A stretch of 64,000 bases of DNA from Caballeronia cordobensis (GCF_001544575.2 NZ_FCNY02000014.1:124001-188000); one strand, 5' to 3'; shown: positions 17,144 to 25,830, numbered from the stretch's first letter. Translations and numbers: made by a program. The notes: generated from the letters alone by a model not told the origin.

Positions 17144-17742
17144 GCGTCCTGGCGGGTTTCGGCGATCGCCGGCACCGCATTGACGATCAGACGATAGAGG
17201 CTTTCGAGGCTCTCGCCTTCGAATGTCGCCTCACCAAACGGGTCCAGCCGGTTCTCAACAATCGCGTCGATGCGGGCCCAGTCACTCTCGGAGAGGAAAC
17301 GCTCGATGGCAGGAAGAATCACCGTCTCCTCGACGCGCCTGTGGTTCGCGCAGAAGTTGACGTATTGCTCCATCAGTGTGCGCAGACCCAGCAGGACCGC
17401 CTCGCCCTTTAACTCGAAACGCGTGAGCGCATGCTCGAGATTGCGCAGGCGCAGGTCGCCTTCGATGTGCTCGCATTTCAGCTCGTCCAGCACGTCGTCG
17501 AAGTCGTCCGTGCGGTTTCGCAACGCGGCGAAGAGCAAACGGTCCTCCATCGGATGATGGAACTGTTCCGGATATTCACGGATGTAGTAAAGCATCGCGC
17601 GCAGGAGGATAGGGTCGGGCGTGGCTCCGTCTTCGCCAAGCATGCGAACGAAATCAAGCATGGCTGCCGTGACTGAGGCGAGGCGCTTGTGATCGAGACG
17701 GATGACATGCACCGCGGGGTGTTCGGGTTTGCTGTTCATCAC
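17140..17742 (-). CDS. hemerythrin HHE-domain protein (200 aa)
   Basis: A four-helix hemerythrin-like protein. Ligand-type residues are seen in RLDHKRLASV, YPEQFHHPMEDRLLF, CEHIEGDLRL and CANHRRVEETVILPAIE, the usual H...HxxxE...H...HxxxE arrangement for a non-heme di-iron site. Such proteins bind O2 or NO, or repair iron centres. It starts 15 bp after the nitroreductase stop and overlaps the cytochrome c start by 4 bp, so it is the middle of an operon led by the FNR-type site at 18492. Confidence 0.9.
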   Translation of the reverse strand: MMNSKPEHPAVHVIRLDHKRLASVTAAMLDFVRMLGEDGATPDPILLRAMLYYIREYPEQFHHPMEDRLLFAALRNRTDDFDDVLDELKCEHIEGDLRLRNLEHALTRFELKGEAVLLGLRTLMEQYVNFCANHRRVEETVILPAIERFLSESDWARIDAIVENRLDPFGEATFEGESLESLYRLIVNAVPAIAETRQDA

Positions 17743-17757
17743 TGTTCCACTTCGAAG

Positions 17758-18420
17758 TCATCGAGCTGATTGAGTGCGCGCGAAATGGCCCACCGTTTGC
17801 GCGAGTACCGGCGTCGATCCGGTGGGCAATTTCAGGTTGACCGCGAGGGCCGTGCGGTTCATCCAGCCGCGCGCGCCCGCCGCCAGACCGGCGGAAGCGC
17901 AATACAGATAGACGTTTTGCACGATCGCGCCCGCGCTGGCGTAAGCGAAGCTTTCGCGTTGGCGGGCGGGTACATCCTGCATGCGGTTCAGGTCGGCCAC
18001 GAAGACGAGATCGACGGGTGCGTAAGACAGAAAATCCTGATAACCCGTTGTCGCGCGCAGATCGAACGGCGCGGCGAGCACAAGCCGATGTCCATCGGGT
18101 TCATATCGATACGAGCCCGTCGCAAGCAGCACGTAGATATCGATCTCGTACCCGCCTAGCGCGGATGGCGCCGTGCGGCCGCCCTCGGCATCGCGGTTGA
18201 TGCCATTGGCGGCCCACAGTAACTCGCTGAGCAGATCCAGATTGACGGGTTCGTCCGAGAAGTCGCGCGACGTGCGGCGCGCAGCGAGCGCGTCCAGCAA
18301 AGGCATGCCGCCAAAGCGCTGCGGCCGGGGAAGATCGACGACGGCGCGAGGCGGCTTGTCAAGCGGTCGCGGAGACGGTGCGTTGAGCACGGCGCCGATA
18401 CGAAACAAAGGCTTGGCCAT
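17758..18420 (-). CDS. nitroreductase-family FMN oxidoreductase (SagB-like)
   Basis: A 220-residue nitroreductase-fold protein: LLDALAARRTSRDFSDEPVNLDLLSELLWAANGINR carries the R..R.F FMN-phosphate pattern, followed by TAPSALGGYEIDIYVL and SAGAIVQNVYLYCASAGLAAGARGW. It is closer to SagB-type dehydrogenases than to the Acg-like protein at 7249. The ATG at 18420 is preferred over a GTG at 18474, because an FNR promoter using the site at 18492 would start near 18457, inside the longer frame. Substrate unknown. First gene of the hemerythrin-cytochrome-Usp operon. Confidence 0.88.
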   Translation of the reverse strand: MAKPLFRIGAVLNAPSPRPLDKPPRAVVDLPRPQRFGGMPLLDALAARRTSRDFSDEPVNLDLLSELLWAANGINRDAEGGRTAPSALGGYEIDIYVLLATGSYRYEPDGHRLVLAAPFDLRATTGYQDFLSYAPVDLVFVADLNRMQDVPARQRESFAYASAGAIVQNVYLYCASAGLAAGARGWMNRTALAVNLKLPTGSTPVLAQTVGHFARTQSAR

Positions 18421-18491
18421 GGCGGCAGGCTTGCGCAAGCAAGCAGGTGACGGTGAGTTGTCCGATTCTTGCACCGCGCGCGGCCCGGGGA

Positions 18492-18505
18492 TTGATCTGG
18501 ATCAG
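18492..18505. promoter_or_regulatory. FNR-type site (TTGAT-CTGG-ATCAG)
   Basis: An FNR palindrome with one mismatch at the last base, 72 bp upstream of the nitroreductase ATG. The predicted leftward start is near 18457. Confidence 0.65.
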
Positions 18506-18572
18506 TCTGCATGGGCTTGCTGCCATGTCCCTCGCGTCACACATCGCTCAAGGTTCTTGCCGCACGTCCCGA

Positions 18573-18586
18573 TTGACTCATATCAA
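18573..18586. promoter_or_regulatory. FNR-type site (TTGAC-TCAT-ATCAA)
   Basis: A near-consensus FNR palindrome pointing at the truncated ppsA remnant. The predicted rightward start near 18621 is only 15 nt before its first usable ATG at 18636. Confidence 0.68.
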
Positions 18587-18635
18587 CGACTTGCCTGTGC
18601 TCACGCTTAAGCTGGGCCGAATCGATCGACAGATC

Positions 18636-19136
18636 ATGATCGTCATGATTCCCTTCTGCCGCTCGATCGAAGAAGCGGACCGCGTGCTGGACACCCTGGC
18701 GCAGAACGGCCTGCGACGCGGCGAGCGCGGTCTCCAGGTCTACGTGATGTGCGAGATCCCCTCGAACGTGATCCTGGCCAAGTCGTTCGCGGCGCGTTTC
18801 GACGGGTTCTCCATCGGCAGCAACGATCTGACGCAGCTCACGCTCGGCGTGGATCGCGATTCGGCGGAACTTGCAGCGCTCTTCGACGAACAGAACGCCG
18901 CGGTCGAGTGGATGATTCGCAGCGTGATTGGCGCGGCGCATGAGGCGCAGGCCAAAGTGGGATTGTGCGGACAGGCGCCGAGCGACCATCCCGAGTTTGC
19001 CGATTTTCTGGTGGGCTGCGGCATCGATTCGATTTCCGTCAGTCCCAACAGCTTCGTTGCCGTCAAGCGGCGTGTCGCCGCCGCGGAACGGCGGCAGGAT
19101 CACGAGCGCCAGCACGGTGCGGCCGTAGCGTGGTGA
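18636..19136 (+). pseudogene. ppsA: 3' remnant of phosphoenolpyruvate synthase
   Basis: About 166 residues starting MIVMIPFCRSIEEADRVL and including CEIPSNVILAKSF, FDGFSIGSNDLTQLTLGVDRDS, GLCGQAPSDHPEFADFLV and GIDSISVSPNSF. This is the C-terminal PEP/pyruvate-binding barrel of PpsA, normally the last fifth of a protein of about 790 residues. The ATP-grasp and phosphohistidine domains are missing, so it cannot make PEP. The sequence between the FNR-type site and this fragment shows no PpsA similarity, so a deletion seems to have joined a promoter to the gene's 3' end. The frame itself is intact to its stop. Confidence 0.8.
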
Positions 19137-19157
19137 TGGGCGGCAGGGGGAATCGAG

Positions 19158-19401
19158 ATGACAGACATCGTGACGGTGACGCTCAATCCCGCCGTGGATG
19201 TGGCGACGTCGGTCGACGTGGTCCTCGACACGCAGAAGCTGCGCTGCGCGCCGGCCCGGCGGGTATGGCCTCGCGGCCGCTTCGGCGGCATTGTTGAGCG
19301 AAGGCACCGGGCTATGCGAAGCGTCGGCCGTGGCGGCGATGTATCGGCGCGTCTGCGATGCCGCTCCACTGACACCTGCGGCCGGCGCATTGACCTCGTA
19401 G
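19158..19401 (+). pseudogene. pfkB: pfkB-type phosphofructokinase with internal deletion
   Basis: The frame from 19158 reads MTDIVTVTLNPAVDVATSVD and on to LRCAPAR, the N-terminus of PfkB-family kinases. Near 19255-19262 the kinase-like sequence jumps to another frame, where GYGLAAASAALLSEGTGLCEA follows: the extreme C-terminus of the same family, ending with TAG at 19401. The middle (roughly 250 codons, including sugar and ATP sites) is absent. It lies 21 bp after the ppsA remnant, so both are decayed parts of one former sugar-phosphate unit. Confidence 0.75.
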
Positions 19402-19525
19402 CGCTGCCTGGTCGATCCCGCGCTAGCGGACGACGCCGGCCCAGTCATCCGCTCTTGCACACAACCCGGCGGCCGGTTTCGGTCTTGTTCCGGCCGATAC
19501 CGCTCGTCTGCACGAGCAGCGTGGA

Positions 19526-20791
19526 TCACGCTCGCTCCGCCGATGTGTCCGCCGCGCCGCCGAGTACGTCATGTCGGTGCTCGGGGGCATCATCGCCAAG
19601 CGGGCCGATAGCGTCTACGTACTTGCCGATCGCGGGAAGCGCCGTGACACCGTGAGCGAAAATGCTGAGCAGGATAGTCGCCATGACGACCAGTTTGATG
19701 GTCGGCTCGCCGGGCAGGGCGGTTCCCCCGTCGAGATAGACGAGACCGAGCACGATCGACGCCAATCCGCGCGGGCCGAACCATCCCATGAACAGGACGG
19801 ACGGCCGGCTAAGCCCGGTGCCCCATAACGCGATTGCGACCGGTATGACGCGAATCAGGGTGAGGCTCAGTACGCCATAAGCGACGATGGCAAGACTGAA
19901 CTGCGTCCATACCTGCGTGACGAGCAAGCCGAATATGAAGAAGACGAAATAGTTGAAGAACTGCCCCCAATCCTCGGCGAACCCCAGACTATGCTTGCCG
20001 ACCTGGCCGAAGCCGGCCTGGGTTGCGAAGCCGGCGACGAATGCGGCGATGAACATGCTGGCGTGCGTCGCTTCGGACGCCACCACACAGCCAAGCGGCA
20101 ACGCGACCACGCCAAGTTGCGCGGCCGCTTCCGCCATCCATTGCTTTCGCTGAGTGAGACCCAGCAACCAGCCGCCGAGCAGGCCGATCCCGAGTCCTAT
20201 CAGCGCGCCATAGCCGAGCTGCTCGATCAGGAAACGCGTGAGGAGCGCGCCACCGCGGCTTGTCTCGTGGGCTTCCGCCAATGCGATGAAGAACATCAGG
20301 AATGGCACCGAAAGGCCATCGTTGAGACCCGCCTCGACATTCAATGCCTGGCGGATGCGTGGTGGCACGCGCGGGCTATTGACGATGACCTGCCCGAGCC
20401 CTGCATCGGTTGGAGCAAGAATGGCAGCCAGGATCCCTGCCTCCCACCAGCTCAGCGTCCCGGGAACGACCATCGCGCACAGCACGCCGAGCGCGATGGT
20501 GAGCAACATGCCGGTGCTCAGCAGGCGCGCGGGCAAATTGGTCTCACCCTTCAGCATGCCGGGACTGACTCGCGAAGCGTCGGCGAAGAGTGTCATCACG
20601 AGTCCCAGTTCGGCAACCAGGAGCAGATCCTTGCGGTCGAGCGCGAGCTCGTTCAGTGCTTCATGCGAAAGAGACATGAGCGCGCCGAGCGCCGTGAACA
20701 GCATGGGTGCAGTGAGGACCGTTCGCTCGAGTACCCGGGACATGAGGCTATACAGAAAGACCGTCGAGATAAACGCGGCAATGATCAGCAT
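19526..20791 (-). CDS. cation:proton antiporter, CPA1 family
   Basis: A 421-residue polytopic membrane protein with about 12 hydrophobic segments. It has APTDAGLGQVIVNSP, the ND/TD motif of Na+/H+ exchangers, LNVEAGLNDGLSVPFLMFF, which matches the CPA1 E-x-x-x-N-D signature, and GWFGPRGLASIVLGL. It exchanges Na+ or K+ for protons at the inner membrane and could support pH or ion balance when respiration is limited. The FNR-like site at 20857 lies 66 bp upstream and it diverges from the CBS-BON gene at 21041. Confidence 0.92.
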   Translation of the reverse strand: MLIIAAFISTVFLYSLMSRVLERTVLTAPMLFTALGALMSLSHEALNELALDRKDLLLVAELGLVMTLFADASRVSPGMLKGETNLPARLLSTGMLLTIALGVLCAMVVPGTLSWWEAGILAAILAPTDAGLGQVIVNSPRVPPRIRQALNVEAGLNDGLSVPFLMFFIALAEAHETSRGGALLTRFLIEQLGYGALIGLGIGLLGGWLLGLTQRKQWMAEAAAQLGVVALPLGCVVASEATHASMFIAAFVAGFATQAGFGQVGKHSLGFAEDWGQFFNYFVFFIFGLLVTQVWTQFSLAIVAYGVLSLTLIRVIPVAIALWGTGLSRPSVLFMGWFGPRGLASIVLGLVYLDGGTALPGEPTIKLVVMATILLSIFAHGVTALPAIGKYVDAIGPLGDDAPEHRHDVLGGAADTSAERA

Positions 20792-20856
20792 TTGCGGCCT
20801 CCTGTGGAAAGCGAAAGCTCACCCCGATATCAAACCGTAGATAAAGGCGATGTTGG

Positions 20857-20870
20857 CTGACCCAGGTCAA
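20857..20870. promoter_or_regulatory. FNR-like site (CTGAC-CCAG-GTCAA)
   Basis: An imperfect FNR palindrome, with the first T replaced by C. It is positioned for the leftward antiporter gene, with a predicted start near 20822. Confidence 0.5.
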
Positions 20871-20923
20871 ACCGGCGTTGATGGTGCGCATGGCTAGCTC
20901 GTCTCACCGAGTGTGCGATCGAA

Positions 20924-20937
20924 TTGATCTCAGTCAA
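20924..20937. promoter_or_regulatory. FNR-type site (TTGAT-CTCA-GTCAA)
   Basis: An FNR palindrome with one change, positioned for the rightward CBS-BON operon. The predicted start near 20972 leaves a leader of about 69 nt. Confidence 0.68.
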
Positions 20938-21040
20938 GCGCGTGAGATGCGGCAAGGCGAACAATGGCGCAAAGCCGTGCGGCATTCCGCGGCCCGATGC
21001 CGTCGTGGCGACGGTGCCAACTTTCTCGAAGGGGATGAGC

Positions 21041-21733
21041 ATGCGAGCAGCCGACATCATGACGACGTCCGTCATCACAGCCGACCCGGAAATGACCGTG
21101 CGCGACGCTGCAAAAACGATGGTGCTCGGGCACATCAGCGGAATGCCGGTGATCAACGAGACTGGCAGGCTCGTCGGCATGGTGACCGAAGGCGATTTGC
21201 TGCATCGGCAGGAGATCGGCACCGGCTTCAAACATCGCGCGTGGTGGCTCGAGCTTCTTTCTTCGACGCGGGAACTTGCAAGCCAGTACGTCAAGGAACA
21301 CGCAGGCAAGGTCAAGGACGTCATGTCGACGGAGGTCGTGACCGTCAACGAGAACTGCACCGTTGCGGAACTCGCCGAGCTGCTCGAGCGGCGGCGCATC
21401 AAGCGGGTGCCTGTCATGCGCGACGGAGAGGTCGTTGGCCTGATCAGCCGCGCCAACCTGTTGCGCGCGATCGTCACCCTGGCCCCCGAGCCTCCCGCGC
21501 CGGCTGATCACAACGATGCCTGGATACGCAACGCCATTGTGCTTGCCATGAAGGGGCAGCGCTGGGCGGTCGCACCGGAGAACGTCATCGTGAAGGAAGG
21601 CGTCGTCCATCTCTGGGGTGTCGTGATGAGCGAGGAGGAACGCCAGGCCGCTCGCATCGCGGCGGAGAACGTGGAGGGCGTGAAAAAGGTTGTCTCGCAC
21701 CTCGAGTTTCCCGTGGTGATGCCAGCCGCTTAG
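21041..21733 (+). CDS. CBS-pair plus BON domain protein (230 aa)
   Basis: A CBS pair (MRAADIMTTSVITADPEMTV to RLVGMVTEGDLLH, and VKDVMSTEVVTVNENCTV to EVVGLISRANLL) and a C-terminal BON-like domain (VIVKEGVVHLWGVVMSEEERQ). It equals the 14840 protein in length and order, and both share the RxxWWLE.L linker. The ATG at 21041 has AAGGGG about seven bases upstream; the ATG six bases earlier sits too close to it. It heads a rightward operon with the next CBS gene, the P-type ATPase and the AI-2E-type permease. Adenine nucleotide sensing is the likely role. Confidence 0.9.
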   Translation: MRAADIMTTSVITADPEMTVRDAAKTMVLGHISGMPVINETGRLVGMVTEGDLLHRQEIGTGFKHRAWWLELLSSTRELASQYVKEHAGKVKDVMSTEVVTVNENCTVAELAELLERRRIKRVPVMRDGEVVGLISRANLLRAIVTLAPEPPAPADHNDAWIRNAIVLAMKGQRWAVAPENVIVKEGVVHLWGVVMSEEERQAARIAAENVEGVKKVVSHLEFPVVMPAA

Positions 21734-21828
21734 CGGAAAGAGATGCACGCTCCGGCTACCCGCCGATCGACTCGATCACGTGACCCTTGAATGACGAACC
21801 CAGTCCTTACGCCCAACTCGAGGTGACC

Positions 21829-22278
21829 ATGCGCGCCGGCCAAATCTGCACGCTCAACGTGGTGACATGCGATCGCAACACAACGGTCCTGGAGGCTTCG
21901 AAGCTCATGCGAGCAAGCCATGTCGGGGACGTCGTGGTTGTCGAGAACAAGCATGATCGCATCGCGCCCCTCGGCATTGTCACTGACCGCGACATCGCCA
22001 TCTCCGTAGTGGCCGAAGAAATCGAGCCGGGATCGGTTCTCGTCGCGGACATCATGAGCTCGCCCGTCGTGACAGCCTTCGAATGGGAAGACGGCTTTTG
22101 CCTGCCACGGCGCATGCGGCGCCTCGGCGTTCGACGCATTGCCGTGATCGACGACGCGGGCAGTCTTGTCGGCGTGGTCACGGAGGACGACCTGTTGCAA
22201 TTCATCGGCGATTATCTCGTGGAGCTGTCCCACGTCAGCACGCGCCAAACGATACTCGAAGAGAAGCGTCGCGCCTGA
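21829..22278 (+). CDS. CBS-domain pair protein (149 aa)
   Basis: A stand-alone CBS pair: MRAGQICTLNVVTCDRNTTVLEASKLMRASHVGDVVVV with LGIVTDRDIAISVV, then VADIMSSPVVTAFEWEDG with RRIAVIDDAGSLVGVVTEDDLL. It is similar in size to Hrp1-like CBS proteins and probably binds AMP, ATP or a related ligand. GAGGTGACC directly precedes the ATG at 21829, favouring it over a TTG 14 codons earlier. No FNR site was found in the 95 bp gap, so it is likely transcribed with the upstream CBS-BON gene. Confidence 0.9.
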   Translation: MRAGQICTLNVVTCDRNTTVLEASKLMRASHVGDVVVVENKHDRIAPLGIVTDRDIAISVVAEEIEPGSVLVADIMSSPVVTAFEWEDGFCLPRRMRRLGVRRIAVIDDAGSLVGVVTEDDLLQFIGDYLVELSHVSTRQTILEEKRRA

Positions 22279-22297
22279 GTCCGCTTGTGGGCGAGGT

Positions 22298-24604
22298 ATG
22301 GCGTCGAATGTCATGTTGAAAAAATACCCCTCGTTCGACGCTTGCATCTTTGGCATTACAGCGCTCGGCCTTGCAGCTGGCGGAGTCCTCTTCATGACTC
22401 GCAAGGTGGGCATGGCACATGCAATCTGGCTTGCCTGTGTCGTGCCTTCATGCGTGGTCTTGTGCATCTCGGCGGTCAATGCGTTTCGTAGACGGGAGGT
22501 CGGCATCGACGTGCTGGCGCTCTTCTCGATGATTGTCGCCGCGGCCACCGGCGAATTCTTTACCGCAGCAGTGGTGTCAATGATGGTGGCAGGCGGGCGC
22601 GCGCTCGAAGCCTTCGCGCAGGCCCGCGCGGGCGCCGAGATGACGGCGTTGCTCAAGCTCGCTCCGAACTTCGCCAACCGGTACGAAGCGGGGGAATGGC
22701 GTCAGGTGAACCCGGAAGCGATTTGCGCAGGAGATCGCCTGCTCGTGCGGGCGGGCGAAAGAGTGCCCGCCGACGGAGCGCTGGTGCATCACGCAGAACT
22801 CGACGAGTCAGCGCTCACCGGCGAGGCGGCCATCAGGTCGCGAAGCGCCGGCGAGGGCGTGCAGAGCGGCGTGTTGAATGCCGGCGCCCCTTTCGAGATG
22901 ATCGCGGCGGCGACCGTGCGCGACAGCACGTTCGCCGGGATCGTCCGTATGGTCGAAGCGGCGCAGAAGACACGCAGTCCGACCGCGCGTCTGGCAGACC
23001 GCTACGCGATCTTCTTCGTGCCCGTGACCCTCCTGATCGCGGGCGCGTGCTGGATCGCGACAGGCGATGTAATCCGCGCACTGGCGATCCTCGTTGTCGC
23101 CACGCCATGCCCGTTGTTACTCGCGGTGCCGGTCGCGATCGTTTCGGGCATGTCCGCTTGCGCAAAACATGGCGTGCTGGTCAAGAGCGGCGACGCAATC
23201 GAGCGTCTGGCGCAAGCGCAAATCCTCTTCTTCGACAAGACCGGTACGTTGACGAGTGGTCGAGCGCGGCTGGTCGCAATCGAGAGCAGTCCCGGCATCC
23301 AGCCTGAACGTGCGTTGCAACTGGCCGCTTCCCTGGCGCAGGCGTCGTGCCATGTCGTGGCGCACGCGCTTACGCTGGCGGCGCGCGAGCGCGGTCTCGC
23401 GCTCAGTGCGCCATCGCAGGTCACCGAGTGCCCGGGAGCGGGACTCATCGGCACCGTCGACGGGTCCGTCGTGGCGATCGGCTCGTTCACGCATGCAGCG
23501 GCCCAGGCGCAAGCTGCGACGTGGAGCGCCGCGTTCTTGCGTCGTCTCGGCCATGAAGACGGTTCGGCGGTCTTCGTCGACGTCGATGGCGTGATGGTCG
23601 GCGCATTCAGGCTCGCGGACCCCATCCGGCTCGACACGCCCCGCGCATTACGCCTGCTCAGACGCGCAGGGGTCTCGCGAATCGCCCTGCTGACGGGAGA
23701 CCGAAGGGACGTCGCGGAAAGCATCGGCGCGAGTCTCGGAGTCAGTGAGATTCATTCGGAACAGACGCCGGGCGGCAAACTCGCGTTGATCCGGTCGGCG
23801 CGCGAGCACGGCGTGGTCGTCATGGTCGGGGACGGCATCAACGATGCGCCCGCGCTCGCCGCCGCCGACATCGGCGTGGCAATGGGCGCCCGGGGTGCGG
23901 CGGCATCCGCGCAGGCTGCCGATATCGTGCTTCTGACCGATCGGCTCGACCGCCTCGTGGACGGCCTTGAAATTGCCCGACGATGCCGGCGCATCGCGAT
24001 ACAAAGCGCCACGGCAGGGATGGGGCTATCGATCGCGGCGATGATCGTGGCCGCGCTCGGCTATCTGAGTCCGCCCTACGGCGCGGTATTGCAAGAGGTC
24101 ATAGACATTGCGGTGATCGGGAACGCACTTCGCGTCCTGCGCATGAGACCCGGATCGCATCACCAGGTGCTGCCGCGAGGCGATGCAAGTCGCTTGCAGG
24201 CCGCCCACATGAATCTGGAGCCGGTATTGGGCGAGCTGAGGCGTCTCGCCGAAGCGCTGCCGGAGCTTCCGAGGCAATCGGTCCCGGCCGAGCTTGCCCG
24301 AATCAACGAGCTTCTGCTGCGCGTTCTGCTTCCGCACGAAAAGGAGGACGATGTCCATCTGTACCCAGACCTCGCCAGCAGACTCGCCGGTGAAGATCCC
24401 TTGGCCGCGATGAGCGGCACCCACGCGGAGATCTTTCGCACCATTCACGTGTTGCAGCGCATAGCGGCGGACCTTCCGGCTGAAGGACCGGACGAAGAGG
24501 GCATGCGAGAGTTGCAACGGCTTCTTTACGTCCTCGATGCCGTCGTTCGAATGCACTGCGCGCAGGAAGACGAGCTTTTTCATACGCTCGACGAAGGTGC
24601 GTGA
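22298..24604 (+). CDS. P1B-like P-type ATPase fused to a hemerythrin domain
   Basis: A 768-residue protein. It has the actuator motif TGEA, a transmembrane TPCPLL (cysteine near residue 271), phosphorylation motif DKTGT (Asp about 313) and hinge GDGINDAP (Asp about 512), as in CPx metal ATPases. It lacks an N-terminal HMA metal-binding domain. Residues about 637-768 form an HHE hemerythrin-like domain (PHEKEDDVHLYPDLA, GTHAEIFRTIHVL, HCAQEDELFHTL) joined to the last membrane helices. The transported ion is unknown; iron or another soft metal is plausible. Start 22298 is uncertain; an ATG at 22313 is possible. Its 3' end overlaps the permease start by 4 bp. Confidence 0.88.
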   Translation: MASNVMLKKYPSFDACIFGITALGLAAGGVLFMTRKVGMAHAIWLACVVPSCVVLCISAVNAFRRREVGIDVLALFSMIVAAATGEFFTAAVVSMMVAGGRALEAFAQARAGAEMTALLKLAPNFANRYEAGEWRQVNPEAICAGDRLLVRAGERVPADGALVHHAELDESALTGEAAIRSRSAGEGVQSGVLNAGAPFEMIAAATVRDSTFAGIVRMVEAAQKTRSPTARLADRYAIFFVPVTLLIAGACWIATGDVIRALAILVVATPCPLLLAVPVAIVSGMSACAKHGVLVKSGDAIERLAQAQILFFDKTGTLTSGRARLVAIESSPGIQPERALQLAASLAQASCHVVAHALTLAARERGLALSAPSQVTECPGAGLIGTVDGSVVAIGSFTHAAAQAQAATWSAAFLRRLGHEDGSAVFVDVDGVMVGAFRLADPIRLDTPRALRLLRRAGVSRIALLTGDRRDVAESIGASLGVSEIHSEQTPGGKLALIRSAREHGVVVMVGDGINDAPALAAADIGVAMGARGAAASAQAADIVLLTDRLDRLVDGLEIARRCRRIAIQSATAGMGLSIAAMIVAALGYLSPPYGAVLQEVIDIAVIGNALRVLRMRPGSHHQVLPRGDASRLQAAHMNLEPVLGELRRLAEALPELPRQSVPAELARINELLLRVLLPHEKEDDVHLYPDLASRLAGEDPLAAMSGTHAEIFRTIHVLQRIAADLPAEGPDEEGMRELQRLLYVLDAVVRMHCAQEDELFHTLDEGA

Positions 24605-25830
24605 GCGAAGGCGATGACATCGAGATGCAAAAGCAACCGCCTGTTTTCGACGCATCGTGGCTCCCCGTCATCCTGATCCTCGCGTTGGGCATCGTGGTGT
24701 TCCGCCCGTTCATCGGCCCCGTATTGTGGTCGTTCATTCTTGCCTATGCGACCTGGCCGTTGTTCGTCATCGTGCGTCAGGGGCTGGGTGGACGGGCCTC
24801 GCTGAGCGCGCTTGCGACGACCGTGGCAGTCGCGCTTGTCATCATCGGGGCGATGATTGCCATTACGGTGCCACTGACGCGTGAAGTCGTCGACGTCGTT
24901 CGCCGGCTCGTCGCGTGGAGCGGCGGCGAGCCGAAGCGGCTCGTGGCGATCGTCGCGGATATTCCTGTCGTCGGCCCGAAGCTGTCCGAGTTGACACGCG
25001 AGATGCCTGCATGGAGCGCAGAAGTCGAAGCCCTGCGCAACGGATGGCTGAGCGCTCTTCCGAAGGCGGGGCGTCTGGCGGGTCAAAACGCGCTCCAATT
25101 CGGCTTTACGTTCATTGCGCTCTACTTCACCTATCGGCACGGTGAATCGCTGATCGTGAAGGCGCATCGGTTGCTGGAGCCGCTCATCGGTCCGAGGCTC
25201 CAGCTGTATGTCGCATCGCTTCGACGTGTCACGCGCGCGGTGCTCGTCGGCGTGCCCATCACCGCGATCGGACAGGCGGCCGTGGCGGGCATAGGCTACT
25301 GGGCGGCAGGCGCGGACGGGCCCGTCCTTCTGACGCTGCTCACCATGCTCGCCGCGCTCGTTCCATTCGGGGCGCTGTTCGTCTGGCTGCCCACTGGCGT
25401 TGCTCTACTCGTGGATGGAAATCTGTGGGGCGGCGTCGGACTGCTGCTATGGGGCGCAGTGGTAGTGAGCTCGATCGATAATGTTATACGCATGGTAGTC
25501 ATCGGCAACGCGATCCGCATGCCGTTCGTCCTCGCGCTGGTCAGCATCCTCGGAGGTGTTGCCGCATTCGGGCTGATCGGGTTGTTCGCCGGTCCGCTCG
25601 TGGCGGAGATGCTTCGCATGCTGTGGGATGCACGCACGCCGGCCACGGCGCGGCGCGAGCCTCGCGTCATCAGGCCGAAGGGTGGCGGCTGCTTGCTGGT
25701 CCACGGTCACCATCCGACAGCCGCCGCGCGCGCGATGGCACGTCGCAGCGCGCGAAGTCGGGTACAGGAGCGGTTGCGTCCGGTTCACCATGCGTGGCGG
25801 GACCGGCCTTCGAAGGCTCGGTCCACTTGA
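24601..25830 (+). CDS. AI-2E family permease
   Basis: A 409-residue membrane protein with about eight hydrophobic segments and the family's layout: paired N-terminal helices (LPVILILALGIVVFRPFIGP), a soluble middle, and a C-terminal half with GVPITAIGQAAVAGIGYW and VALVSILGGVAAFGLIGLFAGPL. The family exports small molecules or exchanges Na+/H+; a signalling role is not established here. It starts at a GTG overlapping the ATPase stop, or at an ATG at 24625. The final 65 or so residues after LWDAR are basic and unlike the family, perhaps from a late frameshift. The TGA lies inside the FNR-type site at 25827. Confidence 0.88.
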   Translation: MSEGDDIEMQKQPPVFDASWLPVILILALGIVVFRPFIGPVLWSFILAYATWPLFVIVRQGLGGRASLSALATTVAVALVIIGAMIAITVPLTREVVDVVRRLVAWSGGEPKRLVAIVADIPVVGPKLSELTREMPAWSAEVEALRNGWLSALPKAGRLAGQNALQFGFTFIALYFTYRHGESLIVKAHRLLEPLIGPRLQLYVASLRRVTRAVLVGVPITAIGQAAVAGIGYWAAGADGPVLLTLLTMLAALVPFGALFVWLPTGVALLVDGNLWGGVGLLLWGAVVVSSIDNVIRMVVIGNAIRMPFVLALVSILGGVAAFGLIGLFAGPLVAEMLRMLWDARTPATARREPRVIRPKGGGCLLVHGHHPTAAARAMARRSARSRVQERLRPVHHAWRDRPSKARST

